Shown here: positions 9,374 to 16,297 of the stretch, piece by piece
Layout of the letters: each line of letters begins with the position of its first letter
Position numbering within the stretch: position 1 is the stretch's first letter
NCBI RefSeq assembly: GCF_900115505.1
Contig: NZ_FOWQ01000003.1
Location: 644,045 to 708,044, forward strand
Length of the DNA stretch: 64,000 nt
Source: Geodermatophilus dictyosporus
GTDB taxonomy: Bacteria; Actinomycetota; Actinomycetes; Mycobacteriales; Geodermatophilaceae
Direction of reading: 5' to 3'
Made by a program: the position numbers and the translations under genes
Notes under the pieces: generated by a model
Told to the model about the DNA's origin: nothing
The model's input: the letters and a program-made list of their open reading frames with translations, nothing else
Databases searched by the model: none

Positions 9374-10138
9374 TCAGCCGCTCCGGAGGGCGACCACCGC
9401 GCGGGTGGCCTGCTCGAGCAGCGCGTCGAGCGCCGGCGGCAGCAGCGGGAAGGTGAGCCCCAGCAGGGTCAGCGTCAGCATGATCTTCACCGGGAAGCCG
9501 ATGGCGAAGATGTTGAGCGCGGGCGCGGCGCGGGAGAGCAGCGCCAGGGCGACGTCGGCCAGCAGCAGCACCGCGACCATGGGCCCGGCGATCTGCAGCG
9601 CGGCGAGGAACATCGCCGTGAACGCGGTGAGCACCACCTCGGCGACCGCCCCGGCCGGGTAGCCGCCCGACACCGGCAGCCCCTCGTAGGAGGTGGCGAA
9701 GCCGCGCACGATGAGCAGGTGGCCGTTGCTGGTGAACAGCAGCGTGGTGGCCAGCAGCGAGTGCAGCTTGCCGACGACGGAGTTCATCGTCATCGCCAGC
9801 GGGTCGTAGGCCGGCTGCAGGGTGAAGCCGCCGGTGACGTCGAGCAGCTCGCCGGCGAACTGGACGGCGGTGAAGAACAGCTGCACGACGAAGCCCAGCG
9901 CCGCGCCGATGGCCACCTCTGTCACCGCGGTGACCACGAGGAAGCCGGTGGTCGGCTCGGGCAGCCCGGGCGCCACCCGGTGCACCAGCGCGACGGCCAG
10001 GGCCAGCGCCAGCGCGCCCTTGACCGGGGCCGGCACGGCACGGGTGTTGAACGGTGGGGCGAGCAGGACGAAGCCCGCCGCCCGGGCGGTGGCCAGCAGC
10101 AGCGCCGCGAGGGTGACCGCCGGGACCTCGAGGTCCAT
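9374..10138 (-). CDS. fliR: Flagellar export gate protein FliR
   Basis: A 254-aa, almost entirely hydrophobic protein with about six membrane helices. It includes family-typical segments such as ARAAGFVLLAPPFNTRAVPA near the start and GELLDVTGGFTLQPAYDP in the middle. FliR forms the core of the export pore with FliP and FliQ. The ATG at 10138 lies five bases after the fliQ stop, in a tightly packed fliO-P-Q-R order. Confidence 0.95.
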   Translation of the reverse strand: MDLEVPAVTLAALLLATARAAGFVLLAPPFNTRAVPAPVKGALALALAVALVHRVAPGLPEPTTGFLVVTAVTEVAIGAALGFVVQLFFTAVQFAGELLDVTGGFTLQPAYDPLAMTMNSVVGKLHSLLATTLLFTSNGHLLIVRGFATSYEGLPVSGGYPAGAVAEVVLTAFTAMFLAALQIAGPMVAVLLLADVALALLSRAAPALNIFAIGFPVKIMLTLTLLGLTFPLLPPALDALLEQATRAVVALRSG

Positions 10139-10143
10139 GCCGG

Positions 10144-10419
10144 TCAGGTCCGCCCGAGCAGCCGCGGCAGCGAGTCGAACAGGGCCTCGGTGAAGCTCAC
10201 CAGCTCGGCGAGCACCCAGTTGCCCGTGACCAGCAGCGCCACGGCGACGGCGATCATCTTCGGCACGAACGACAGCGTCGGTTCCTGGATCTGCGTCGCC
10301 GCCTGGAACAGCGAGATCAGGAAGCCGACCAGCAGCGCCGTCAGCAGGACCGGGGCGGCGACCTTGGCGGCCACCGTCATGGTCCGCACGGCGATCTCGG
10401 TGACGTCGGCGTCACTCAC
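10144..10419 (-). CDS. fliQ: Flagellar export gate protein FliQ
   Basis: A 91-aa protein with two membrane helices and the conserved centre LLVGFLISLFQAATQIQEPT followed by LSFVPK, diagnostic of FliQ/SctS. The GTG at 10419 overlaps the fliP stop (GTGA), which fixes the start and gives the usual length. It forms part of the FliPQR pore complex. Confidence 0.96.
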   Translation of the reverse strand: MSDADVTEIAVRTMTVAAKVAAPVLLTALLVGFLISLFQAATQIQEPTLSFVPKMIAVAVALLVTGNWVLAELVSFTEALFDSLPRLLGRT

Positions 10420-11231
10420 GTGTAGCTCCCGACGAGCGCCGTGGTGATCAGCGCCCACCCGTCGACGACGACGAACAGCAGCAGCTTGAACGGCAGCGAC
10501 ACGATCGACGGCGGCACCATCATCATGCCCATCGCCATGAGCGCGGCGCTGACCAGCATGTCGAGCACCAGGAACGGGATGAACACGACCAGCCCGATGA
10601 TGAAGGCGCTCTTGAGCTCGGAGAGCACGAACGCGGGCACCAGCGTCGTCATGCTGACCGCCGCCCGGTCCGCGGGCTGCTCCTCGCCCGACAGCCCGAC
10701 CATGAGCTCGAGCTCGTCGTCGCGGGTGTTGTCGAGCAGGAACTCCTTGAGCGGCACGACCCCGGCGTCGTAGGCCTGCGTGACGGTGATCGCGCCGTCC
10801 ATGTAGGGCGTGACGGCGACCTCGTTGACGTCGCTGAACACCGGGCCCATCACGAACAGCGTCAGGAACAGCGCGATGCCGGTGAGCACCGAGTTGGGCG
10901 GGGAGGACTGCAGGCCCAGCGCGTTGCGGGTCAGCGACAGCACCACGGCGATCTTGGTGAACGAGGTGCACAGCAGCAGCACCGACGGCGCCACCGACAG
11001 CACGGTGACCGCGAGGATCAGCGTGATCGAGGTGCTCGGGCTGCCGTTGCCGACGGAGATGTCCACACCGCCGTCGACGGCGGGCACGGCCGGCGGGACC
11101 GGGGCGGTCGGCGCCGTCGGGGCGGCGGCCGCGGAGCCGGCGGCCAGCACGCCGGCCAGGCCGCAGCCCAGCAGCGCGAGCAGGACGACGCCGGCCCGGC
11201 GGAGGCGCCCGGGAGCGGGGGAGGCGCCCAT
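10416..11231 (-). CDS. fliP: Flagellar export gate protein FliP
   Basis: A 271-aa protein with an N-terminal signal-like hydrophobic segment (residues about 12-38), a short Pro/Ala linker, and the FliP core with SFTKIAVVLSLTRNALGLQ and GMMMVPPSIVSLPFKLLLF. The ATG at 11231 overlaps the fliO stop; longer in-frame extensions run antisense-like through fliO and are not real. FliP forms the export pore with FliQ and FliR. Confidence 0.96.
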   Translation of the reverse strand: MGASPAPGRLRRAGVVLLALLGCGLAGVLAAGSAAAAPTAPTAPVPPAVPAVDGGVDISVGNGSPSTSITLILAVTVLSVAPSVLLLCTSFTKIAVVLSLTRNALGLQSSPPNSVLTGIALFLTLFVMGPVFSDVNEVAVTPYMDGAITVTQAYDAGVVPLKEFLLDNTRDDELELMVGLSGEEQPADRAAVSMTTLVPAFVLSELKSAFIIGLVVFIPFLVLDMLVSAALMAMGMMMVPPSIVSLPFKLLLFVVVDGWALITTALVGSYT

Positions 11232-11671
11232 CAGCGGCGGACCGTCCGGTCGCGCAGCTGCGTGACGAAGGACGCCCAGCCGCCGCGGTCGAGGACCGAC
11301 CCCGCCAGCGCGCCGCCCACCCGGCCGCCGGAGGTCCGGGGTGCGGACAGCGGCCCGCCGTCCTCGCCGTCGTCGCCGCTGCGCGGGGCGGGGACGCGCG
11401 CCGCGAGGGTGGCCTCCACGGCCTCCACGGCCTCGCCGTCGAGCTCGGCCAGCAGGGTGACCTGCTCCTCGGTCGCGCCGACGACGAGCACGCGGTCGGC
11501 GATGCGCACCACGTTGACCGTGCTGCTGCGGCCCAGCCGCTGGCGGGCGACGACGTCGACCAGCCCGGCGGAGGAGCCGAGGCCGCGCTTCTGCGCGACG
11601 CGGGCGGCGAACCACAGCACGCCGCCGACGAAGGCCAGCGAGAGCACCAGCCGGATGATCATCCAGGTCAC
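11231..11671 (-). CDS. fliO: Flagellar assembly protein FliO
   Basis: A 146-aa protein with one N-terminal membrane helix (residues about 4-22). It is followed by a small cytoplasmic domain of FliO type (VVARQRLGRSSTVNVVRIAD and RVLVVGATEEQVTLLAEL), then an acidic, variable tail. FliO helps assemble the FliPQR complex. The GTG at 11671 overlaps the fliN stop by four bases. Identification rests on the domain pattern and on position between fliN and fliP. Confidence 0.9.
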   Translation of the reverse strand: MTWMIIRLVLSLAFVGGVLWFAARVAQKRGLGSSAGLVDVVARQRLGRSSTVNVVRIADRVLVVGATEEQVTLLAELDGEAVEAVEATLAARVPAPRSGDDGEDGGPLSAPRTSGGRVGGALAGSVLDRGGWASFVTQLRDRTVRR

Positions 11672-12417
11672 GGCGCGGCCTCCCCGAGCTCGGTGGCGGC
11701 GTCGGTGACGATCTCGCTGATCCGCAGGCCGAAGTCCTCGTCGACGACGACGACCTCGCCGCGGGCGATGAGCGTGCCGTTGACCAGCAGGTCGGCCGGC
11801 GCGCTGGCGGCGCGGTCGAGCTCGACGACCTCGCCGGGGTGCAGCGAGAGCAGCTCGCCGACGGTCATCCGGGTGCGGCCGATCTCGACGGTGACCTCCA
11901 TGGCCACGTGCCGCAGCAGGTCCAGGCTGCCGCGCGAGGTGCGCGGCGCGGCGTTCGGCAGCGTGACCTGCAGGGCGAGGGTGGCCTGGTGGTCGTCCCC
12001 CGCCAGCAGCGGGACCGCGACGAACATGCCCTTGTCCCGCAGCCCGTCGAGGGCGGTGACCGGGTCCTCGGTGCGCTCGGCGTCCACGCGGACCCGCCCG
12101 AGGGTGGCCGCGGCCGCCTCCAGCGCCGGGCGCAGCGCGGTGGCGACGTCCATCGGACCGACGGGGGAGTTGTCGAGGGCCTCGACGACGTCGGCGGAGA
12201 GCACCAGGACGACGTCGCCGGAGACCTCCCCGGAGAGCCGGGCGCCGACCGCGGCGGCCGCGGCCGGCGGGAGCGGCACGGCGTCGGGGTCGGTCACGGC
12301 GGCCCCGGGCGCCAGCTCGCTGCTGGCCGGCACGAGGGCGGCCGCCGCGCGGGCGGCGGCGACCACGACGGCGGTGATCGTCTCCGAGGCCTGGGTGTGG
12401 TCGAGGGTGGCGGTCAT
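11668..12417 (-). CDS. fliN: C-ring protein FliN (two-part, FliY-like architecture)
   Basis: A 249-aa protein. The last ~80 residues are the SPOA domain of FliN (VEIGRTRMTVGELLSLHPGE and LIARGEVVVVDEDFGLRI). The first ~150 residues form an extra domain resembling the CheC-like module of FliY (LSGEVSGDVVLVLSADVVEAL), but I see no clear CheC phosphatase motif. It forms the rotor switch with FliM and FliG. The ATG at 12417 overlaps the fliM stop. Confidence 0.92.
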   Translation of the reverse strand: MTATLDHTQASETITAVVVAAARAAAALVPASSELAPGAAVTDPDAVPLPPAAAAAVGARLSGEVSGDVVLVLSADVVEALDNSPVGPMDVATALRPALEAAAATLGRVRVDAERTEDPVTALDGLRDKGMFVAVPLLAGDDHQATLALQVTLPNAAPRTSRGSLDLLRHVAMEVTVEIGRTRMTVGELLSLHPGEVVELDRAASAPADLLVNGTLIARGEVVVVDEDFGLRISEIVTDAATELGEAAP

Positions 12418-13382
12418 GCGGGGTCCTTCACGGCCGACGGGGTGGGGACGATGGCGGCGGCCAGCCGACGCCGGTGGTTGCTGGCGATCGCGTGGGCGAA
12501 CGTGACGTCGTTGGTGGTGACCTCCAGCGGCGCGTCGCGCGGGTGGCGCAGCAGCAGCACGTCGCCGACGGTCAGCGACAGCAGGTCCTCGGAGGAGACC
12601 TCCAGGGGCGTGAAGCGCACGCTCACGTCGACCGGGACGAGCTCGAGGCGCTCGCTCAGGGCCTCGGCGGCGCGCTGGCGCTCCCGCTGCGCCGACTCCG
12701 ACAGCTGCGGGGAGGCGGCGTCGGACAGCGCGGGCGCGAAGGAGGAGAACGGCAGCACCAGCGAGGCGGCGCCCTCCCGCGTGCCGAGCGACAGCGTGAA
12801 GCGGGCGACCATCACCGTGTCCGAGCCGGCGGCGGCCTGGGCGAGGGCCGGGTCGTACTCGATGCCGTCGGAGACCGGCCGCACGTCGGCGACGTGGGTG
12901 AAGGCGGCGGCGAACTCCTGCAGCAGCCGGGTGAGCAGCTGGCCGGTGATGGTGGTCTCCATCGTCGTCAGCGGCCGCTCGGGTTGCTGCGCGGCGCCGG
13001 AGCCGCCGAGCATGTGGTCGACGGTGGCCATCGCGAGGTCGAGCGGGTAGGCCAGCAGGCCCTTGCCGGCCAGCGGCTCGATGGTGAACGTCGACAGGAA
13101 GAAGGGCTTGGGCAGCGTCGCGACGTAGTCGTCGTAGGAGTGCTGCTCGATGCCCAGCAGCTCCAGGCGCGCGCCGGTGCGCAGCATCGTCGTCAGGACC
13201 GTCGTCGCCTGGCGGGCGAAGGCCTCCTGCGCGATCTGCAGCACCCGCACGTGCTCCCGGGAGAGCTTGGTCGGGCGGCGGAAGTCGTAGGTGCGGGGGG
13301 CACCTCGCCGGCTGCGGCCGCCCACGGCCGGCGACTGCGGACCGGGCCCGCTGGGGGCGGTCGGCATCTCGGGGCGGGTCAC
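12414..13382 (-). CDS. fliM: C-ring switch protein FliM lacking the usual CheY-binding peptide
   Basis: A 322-aa protein with the FliM middle domain (YDFRRPTKLSREHVRVLQIA, later PFFLSTFTIEPLAG and MLGGSG) and a C-terminal SPOA domain. The first ~30 residues are Pro/Ser/Gly/Arg-rich and lack the LSQxEIDALL-type peptide that binds CheY-P in most FliM proteins. The GTG at 13382 lies only seven bases from a -10 element at 13390-13397, so its mRNA may be leaderless; an alternative ATG lies at 13367. It is the first gene of the fliM-to-flhF transcription unit. Confidence 0.93.
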   Translation of the reverse strand: MTRPEMPTAPSGPGPQSPAVGGRSRRGAPRTYDFRRPTKLSREHVRVLQIAQEAFARQATTVLTTMLRTGARLELLGIEQHSYDDYVATLPKPFFLSTFTIEPLAGKGLLAYPLDLAMATVDHMLGGSGAAQQPERPLTTMETTITGQLLTRLLQEFAAAFTHVADVRPVSDGIEYDPALAQAAAGSDTVMVARFTLSLGTREGAASLVLPFSSFAPALSDAASPQLSESAQRERQRAAEALSERLELVPVDVSVRFTPLEVSSEDLLSLTVGDVLLLRHPRDAPLEVTTNDVTFAHAIASNHRRRLAAAIVPTPSAVKDPA

Positions 13383-13389
13383 GGGTCCC

Positions 13390-13417
13390 TCATCGGCGGG
13401 GCCGGAACGCGAACTGA
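13390..13417 (-). promoter_or_regulatory. Predicted sigma-28 (FliA) promoter of fliM
   Basis: On the minus strand TCAGTTCG (13417-13410) is followed after exactly 12 bases by GCCGATGA (13397-13390). This resembles the sigma-28 consensus TAAA-N15-GCCGATAA and the three other sites of this window with the same spacing. Initiation would fall within a few bases of the fliM GTG. The -35 part overlaps the end of a terminator-like hairpin. Confidence 0.65.
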
Positions 13418-13443
13418 CCGGCGGCGCGGTGCGCCGCCGGTCA
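13415..13443. terminator. Perfect 13-bp hairpin between fliL and fliM
   Basis: Arms 13415-13427 and 13431-13443 (TGACCGGCGGCGC and its reverse complement) enclose a three-base GGT loop. There is no U-tract, as is common in high-GC actinobacteria. It lies about 110 bases past the fliL stop and directly before the fliM promoter, so it probably insulates the two units. Confidence 0.6.
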
Positions 13444-13507
13444 GCCGGGGAGGGTGTGACGCCTGGTGCGCCGGGAGGTCGCTGGGGTGTGACGGGTGGG
13501 GCCAGGG

Positions 13508-13528
13508 CCCACCGGGTGGTCCGGTGGG
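13508..13528 (-). terminator. Hairpin just downstream of fliL
   Basis: CCCACCGG (13508-13515) and CCGGTGGG (13521-13528) form an 8-bp stem with a five-base loop, about 24 bases after the fliL stop. With the hairpin at 13415-13443 it makes a double terminator-like arrangement. It is weaker than the other hairpins of the window. Confidence 0.4.
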
Positions 13529-13551
13529 AGGCCCCGCGGCGTCACGCGGCC

Positions 13552-14037
13552 TTACTGGGTCACGTACTCGGTGAGGTAGACGTGCATGACCATCGGGACG
13601 CCCTCCTCGGTGTAGGCCTCGACGATCTGCTGCTCCAGCGACTCCTTGAGCGCCTCGCGGGCGCCGGTGACGTCGGCCGGCTGGGCCTGCGAGTAGGTGG
13701 CGATGAGGATGTCGAGGGCCTTGGAGCCGTCGACGCCGCCGCTGCCGTGCCCGCCGGCGGCGGCGTCCGCGGTGTACTCCAGGGTGATGCCGATCTTGAG
13801 GTAGCCGCCGCCGGCGAGGTTGACCGCGACGGGCTCCAGCGCGGTGTACCCGCCGTGCTCGGGCACCACGGCCTCGGCCTCCTCGCTGCCGGCGAAGAGG
13901 AGGAAGTAGGCGGCGGCACCGGCCACGACCAGGAGCGCGGCCACGACGACGAGCAGCTTCTTCTTGCCGCCGCCCTTGGCCTCCTCGCCGTCCTCGGCGT
14001 CCTTGGCGGCCTTCTTGTCCTTGGTCCTGGTGCTCAC
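13552..14037 (-). CDS. fliL: Flagellar basal body-associated protein FliL
   Basis: A 161-aa protein with a short Lys-rich cytoplasmic start, one membrane helix (residues about 28-48) and a periplasm-facing FliL domain (EPVAVNLAGGGYLKIGITLE and LLIATYS-like region, ending VYLTEYVTQ). FliL associates with the stator and supports torque. The GTG at 14037 overlaps the motB stop (GTGA). It is the last gene of flbD-motA-motB-fliL; hairpins follow. Confidence 0.93.
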   Translation of the reverse strand: MSTRTKDKKAAKDAEDGEEAKGGGKKKLLVVVAALLVVAGAAAYFLLFAGSEEAEAVVPEHGGYTALEPVAVNLAGGGYLKIGITLEYTADAAAGGHGSGGVDGSKALDILIATYSQAQPADVTGAREALKESLEQQIVEAYTEEGVPMVMHVYLTEYVTQ

Positions 14038-14939
14038 GGGGTGCCTTCCTGTGCGGGTGCGTCGAGGCCGGGCAGCAGCTGGCGGGCCTCGGCGGAGGCG
14101 TCGGACACCACGACGATGTCGACGCGGCGGTTGACGGTGATGGCGCTGGGGTCGCTCTCCGGCACCAGGGGGCGGGTGTCGGAGTAGCCCGTGCCGGACA
14201 GCCGGTCCTGCGGCACGCCGCCGGCGGCGAGGTACCGGACGACGGTGGTGGCCCGGTAGGCCGAGAGCTCCCAGTTCGACGGCCACTGCCCGCCGGGGGT
14301 GACCGGCAGGTGGTTGGCGTGGCCCTCGACCCCGATCTGGTTGGGCAGGGCGGCCAGCGTCGGGGCGACGGCGTCGAGGACGTCGCGGCCCTGGGGCTGC
14401 AGGTCGGCCTCCTCGGGGGCGAAGAGCACCGGGTCGGACACGATGTGCACGACCAGGCCGCGCTCGTCGATCTCGTAGCGCGCCTTGCCGGCGTGACCGG
14501 CCGCGGCGAGCGCGGCGTCGATCGCGTCCCGCGCGGCGGCGAGGTCGTCGTACTCGGCCTGCGCCTCGGCGGCCACGCGGCCGGCCTCCTCGGCGGCGGC
14601 CTGGGCGGCCGCGGCGTCGACCGACTCCTGCTCGGCGGGAGCCGGCGGGATCTGCACGTCGACGGCGGCGTCGAGGGCGTCGAGCACCGAGGCGTCCGGG
14701 TTGCTCGCCGACCCCTGCACCGCGCTGACCGGGGCGCCGAAGGCCTCGGACAGGCCGCTGGCCAGGGCGGCGAACTTCGCCTTGTCCACCTGGCTCATGG
14801 CGAAGAGCACCACGAACAGCACCAGGAGCAGCGTCATCATGTCCGCGTAGGACACCAGCCACCGCTCGTGGTTCTCGTGCTCCTCGTGCTCGGGGTGCTT
14901 CTTGCCCCGGCGGCCGCCGTGGCCGCCGCCGGAGCTCAT
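14034..14939 (-). CDS. motB: Flagellar stator protein MotB
   Basis: A 301-aa protein with a basic, His/Gly-rich start, one membrane helix with the ion-carrying aspartate (WLVSYADMMTLLLVLFVVLF, D33), an Ala/Glu-rich linker with coiled-coil character, and a C-terminal OmpA-like peptidoglycan-binding domain (IGVEGHANHLPV and NRRVDIVV). It anchors the stator to the wall. Its ATG overlaps the motA stop. Confidence 0.96.
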   Translation of the reverse strand: MSSGGGHGGRRGKKHPEHEEHENHERWLVSYADMMTLLLVLFVVLFAMSQVDKAKFAALASGLSEAFGAPVSAVQGSASNPDASVLDALDAAVDVQIPPAPAEQESVDAAAAQAAAEEAGRVAAEAQAEYDDLAAARDAIDAALAAAGHAGKARYEIDERGLVVHIVSDPVLFAPEEADLQPQGRDVLDAVAPTLAALPNQIGVEGHANHLPVTPGGQWPSNWELSAYRATTVVRYLAAGGVPQDRLSGTGYSDTRPLVPESDPSAITVNRRVDIVVVSDASAEARQLLPGLDAPAQEGTP

Positions 14940-15706
14940 GCCGCCTCCTTGGCGACCTCACTGGGCGGGATCAGCGAGTTGAGCTTGAGCCGCACCGCGC
15001 GGGGGCTGGTGCCGGCCTGGATCTCGGAGATGCCCTCGACGAGCAGCTCCATCTGCGCGGCCTGCAGCTCGCTGACCCGCAGGATCTTCGCGCCCATCGG
15101 CAGGAACCAGAAGTTGGCCGCCATGACGCCCCACAGCGTGGCGACGAACGCGGCGGCGATCATCGGCCCGAGCGCCTCGGGGTTGCTGAGGTTCCCCATG
15201 ACGTTCATCAGGCCGACGATGCAGCCGACGATGCCGATGGTCGGCGCGTAGCCGCCCATCGTGTTCATGAACTTGGCGGCGACCTTGTCCTCGGCCTTCT
15301 TGGCGGCGATCTCGCTCTCCAGGACGGCGCGCAGCTCCTCGGGGTCGGTGCCGTCGATGCCCATCTGCAGGCCGCGCTTGAGGAACGGGTCCTCGATCGC
15401 CTTGACCTGCGCCTCGAGCGCGAGCAGGCCCTCCTTGCGGGCCTTCTCGGCGAGGGTCACCAGCGTCTGGATCTGCTCGGTCGCCGGCGGCACCTTCGCC
15501 GGCATGACGGCCAGCTTGAACCAGCCGCCCATCTTCGACAGGTCGCTCATCGTCTGGCCCGACATCGCCGCGCCGAAGGTGGCGACGATGACCAGGATGA
15601 TGGCCGGCAGGAAGATCAGCGACGACGGGTCGGCGCCCTCCATGACCATGAAGGCCAGCAGGGCGACGAGCGAGATGACGAACCCGATGAGGGTCGAGGG
15701 GTCCAC
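14936..15706 (-). CDS. motA: Flagellar stator protein MotA (MotA/PomA type)
   Basis: A 256-aa protein with four membrane helices and a large cytoplasmic loop. It carries the typical KMGGWFKLAVMPAK segment after helix 2 and MNTMGGYAPTIGIVGCIVGL at helix 3. Its length is that of PomA-like stators. MotA conducts ions with MotB and contacts FliG. It starts three bases after the flbD stop. The coupling ion cannot be decided from the sequence by eye. Confidence 0.96.
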   Translation of the reverse strand: MDPSTLIGFVISLVALLAFMVMEGADPSSLIFLPAIILVIVATFGAAMSGQTMSDLSKMGGWFKLAVMPAKVPPATEQIQTLVTLAEKARKEGLLALEAQVKAIEDPFLKRGLQMGIDGTDPEELRAVLESEIAAKKAEDKVAAKFMNTMGGYAPTIGIVGCIVGLMNVMGNLSNPEALGPMIAAAFVATLWGVMAANFWFLPMGAKILRVSELQAAQMELLVEGISEIQAGTSPRAVRLKLNSLIPPSEVAKEAA

Positions 15707-15709
15707 GGG

Positions 15710-15994
15710 TCAGCGCTCCTCGCGGGCCGGGAACGGCACGACCGACGCGCGCGGGGCGTCGTCGCCGGGCGTGCTGGGCGTGCGGTAGGTGCCGCGGTCC
15801 ATCGCGTAGGCGGTGGCGAGGATGCTCGCGCGGTACTCGCGGATCTCGTCGAGGACGTCGTCGACCGCCTCGGACACGATGTACTTGTGGCCGTCGACCA
15901 GGAACAGGACGGTGTCGGGGTGGCCCTCGACCCGCTCGATGAGGTCGGGGTTGAGCGCGAAGTGCTCCCCGTTCAGGCGCGTCACTCGGATCAC
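15710..15994 (-). CDS. flbD: FlbD family protein
   Basis: A 94-aa cytoplasmic protein starting VIRVTRLNGEHFALNPDLIE, the standard start of FlbD-family proteins found next to motA in Gram-positive flagellar operons. The core is about 65 residues, here with a ~30-residue Pro/Arg tail. Its exact function is not established. The GTG at 15994 was chosen because the conserved domain begins there. It is the first gene of the flbD-motA-motB-fliL unit, with a sigma-28-like promoter 60 bases upstream. Confidence 0.9.
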   Translation of the reverse strand: MIRVTRLNGEHFALNPDLIERVEGHPDTVLFLVDGHKYIVSEAVDDVLDEIREYRASILATAYAMDRGTYRTPSTPGDDAPRASVVPFPAREER

Positions 15995-16053
15995 GGCGGG
16001 TCCTTGCTCGATCGGGGGTGGGGAGGCGACCGCGGCGTCGCCGGTCGCAGAGA

Positions 16054-16081
16054 CCATCGGCCCTGCGTGCGGGCTGCTTGA
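16054..16081 (-). promoter_or_regulatory. Predicted sigma-28 (FliA) promoter of flbD-motA-motB-fliL
   Basis: On the minus strand TCAAGCAG (16081-16074), a 12-base spacer and GCCGATGG (16061-16054) match the other flagellar promoter candidates and the general sigma-28 pattern. The predicted leader to the flbD GTG is about 55 bases. Confidence 0.7.
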
Positions 16082-16169
16082 GCCGAACACCGGCCGCCGC
16101 ATCCCCCTCCCGGGTGAGCCGGCACCGCGTCCCCGCACGTCACAGCAGCACCGGCGGGCGGCGGGGTCC

Positions 16170-16229
16170 GCGGGCCGGTTCCGCGCTCCCCGGGCGCGAT
16201 CGCACCCGCGGGACGCGGAACCGGCCCGC
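16170..16229. terminator. 60-bp palindrome with exact 16-bp arms
   Basis: Arms 16170-16185 (GCGGGCCGGTTCCGCG) and 16214-16229 are exact reverse complements. The 28-base centre contains a further 9-bp arm pair with one mismatch (around 16191-16208). It lies on the flbD-proximal side of the flgE terminator. It could be a second terminator or a protein-binding palindrome. Confidence 0.5.
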
Positions 16230-16252
16230 ACAGCCGCGCCCCACGACGCGAC

Positions 16253-16286
16253 GCGGCCCGGCACCCGAGATCGGGTGCCGGGCCGC
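16253..16286 (-). terminator. Terminator hairpin after flgE
   Basis: A perfect 16-bp stem (GCGGCCCGGCACCCGA and its reverse complement) with a two-base centre lies 12 bases past the flgE stop. No U-run follows. It marks the end of the flgB-to-flgE transcription unit. Confidence 0.7.
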
Positions 16287-16297
16287 GACGTGGGTCC

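Larger units (their letters stand above)
15995..16297. other. Intergenic region between flgE and flbD (303 bp)
   Basis: This stretch holds the predicted flbD promoter (16054-16081), a large near-perfect palindrome (16170-16229) and the flgE terminator hairpin (16253-16286). I see no protein-coding potential. It separates the flgB-to-flgE unit from the stator unit. Confidence 0.7.

Noticed and set aside
10416..11615. Extended N-terminus for FliP running through fliO
   Set aside because: The first 128 residues are Arg/Gly-rich shadow sequence of fliO. The ATG at 11231 gives a normal signal segment and an ATGA overlap.
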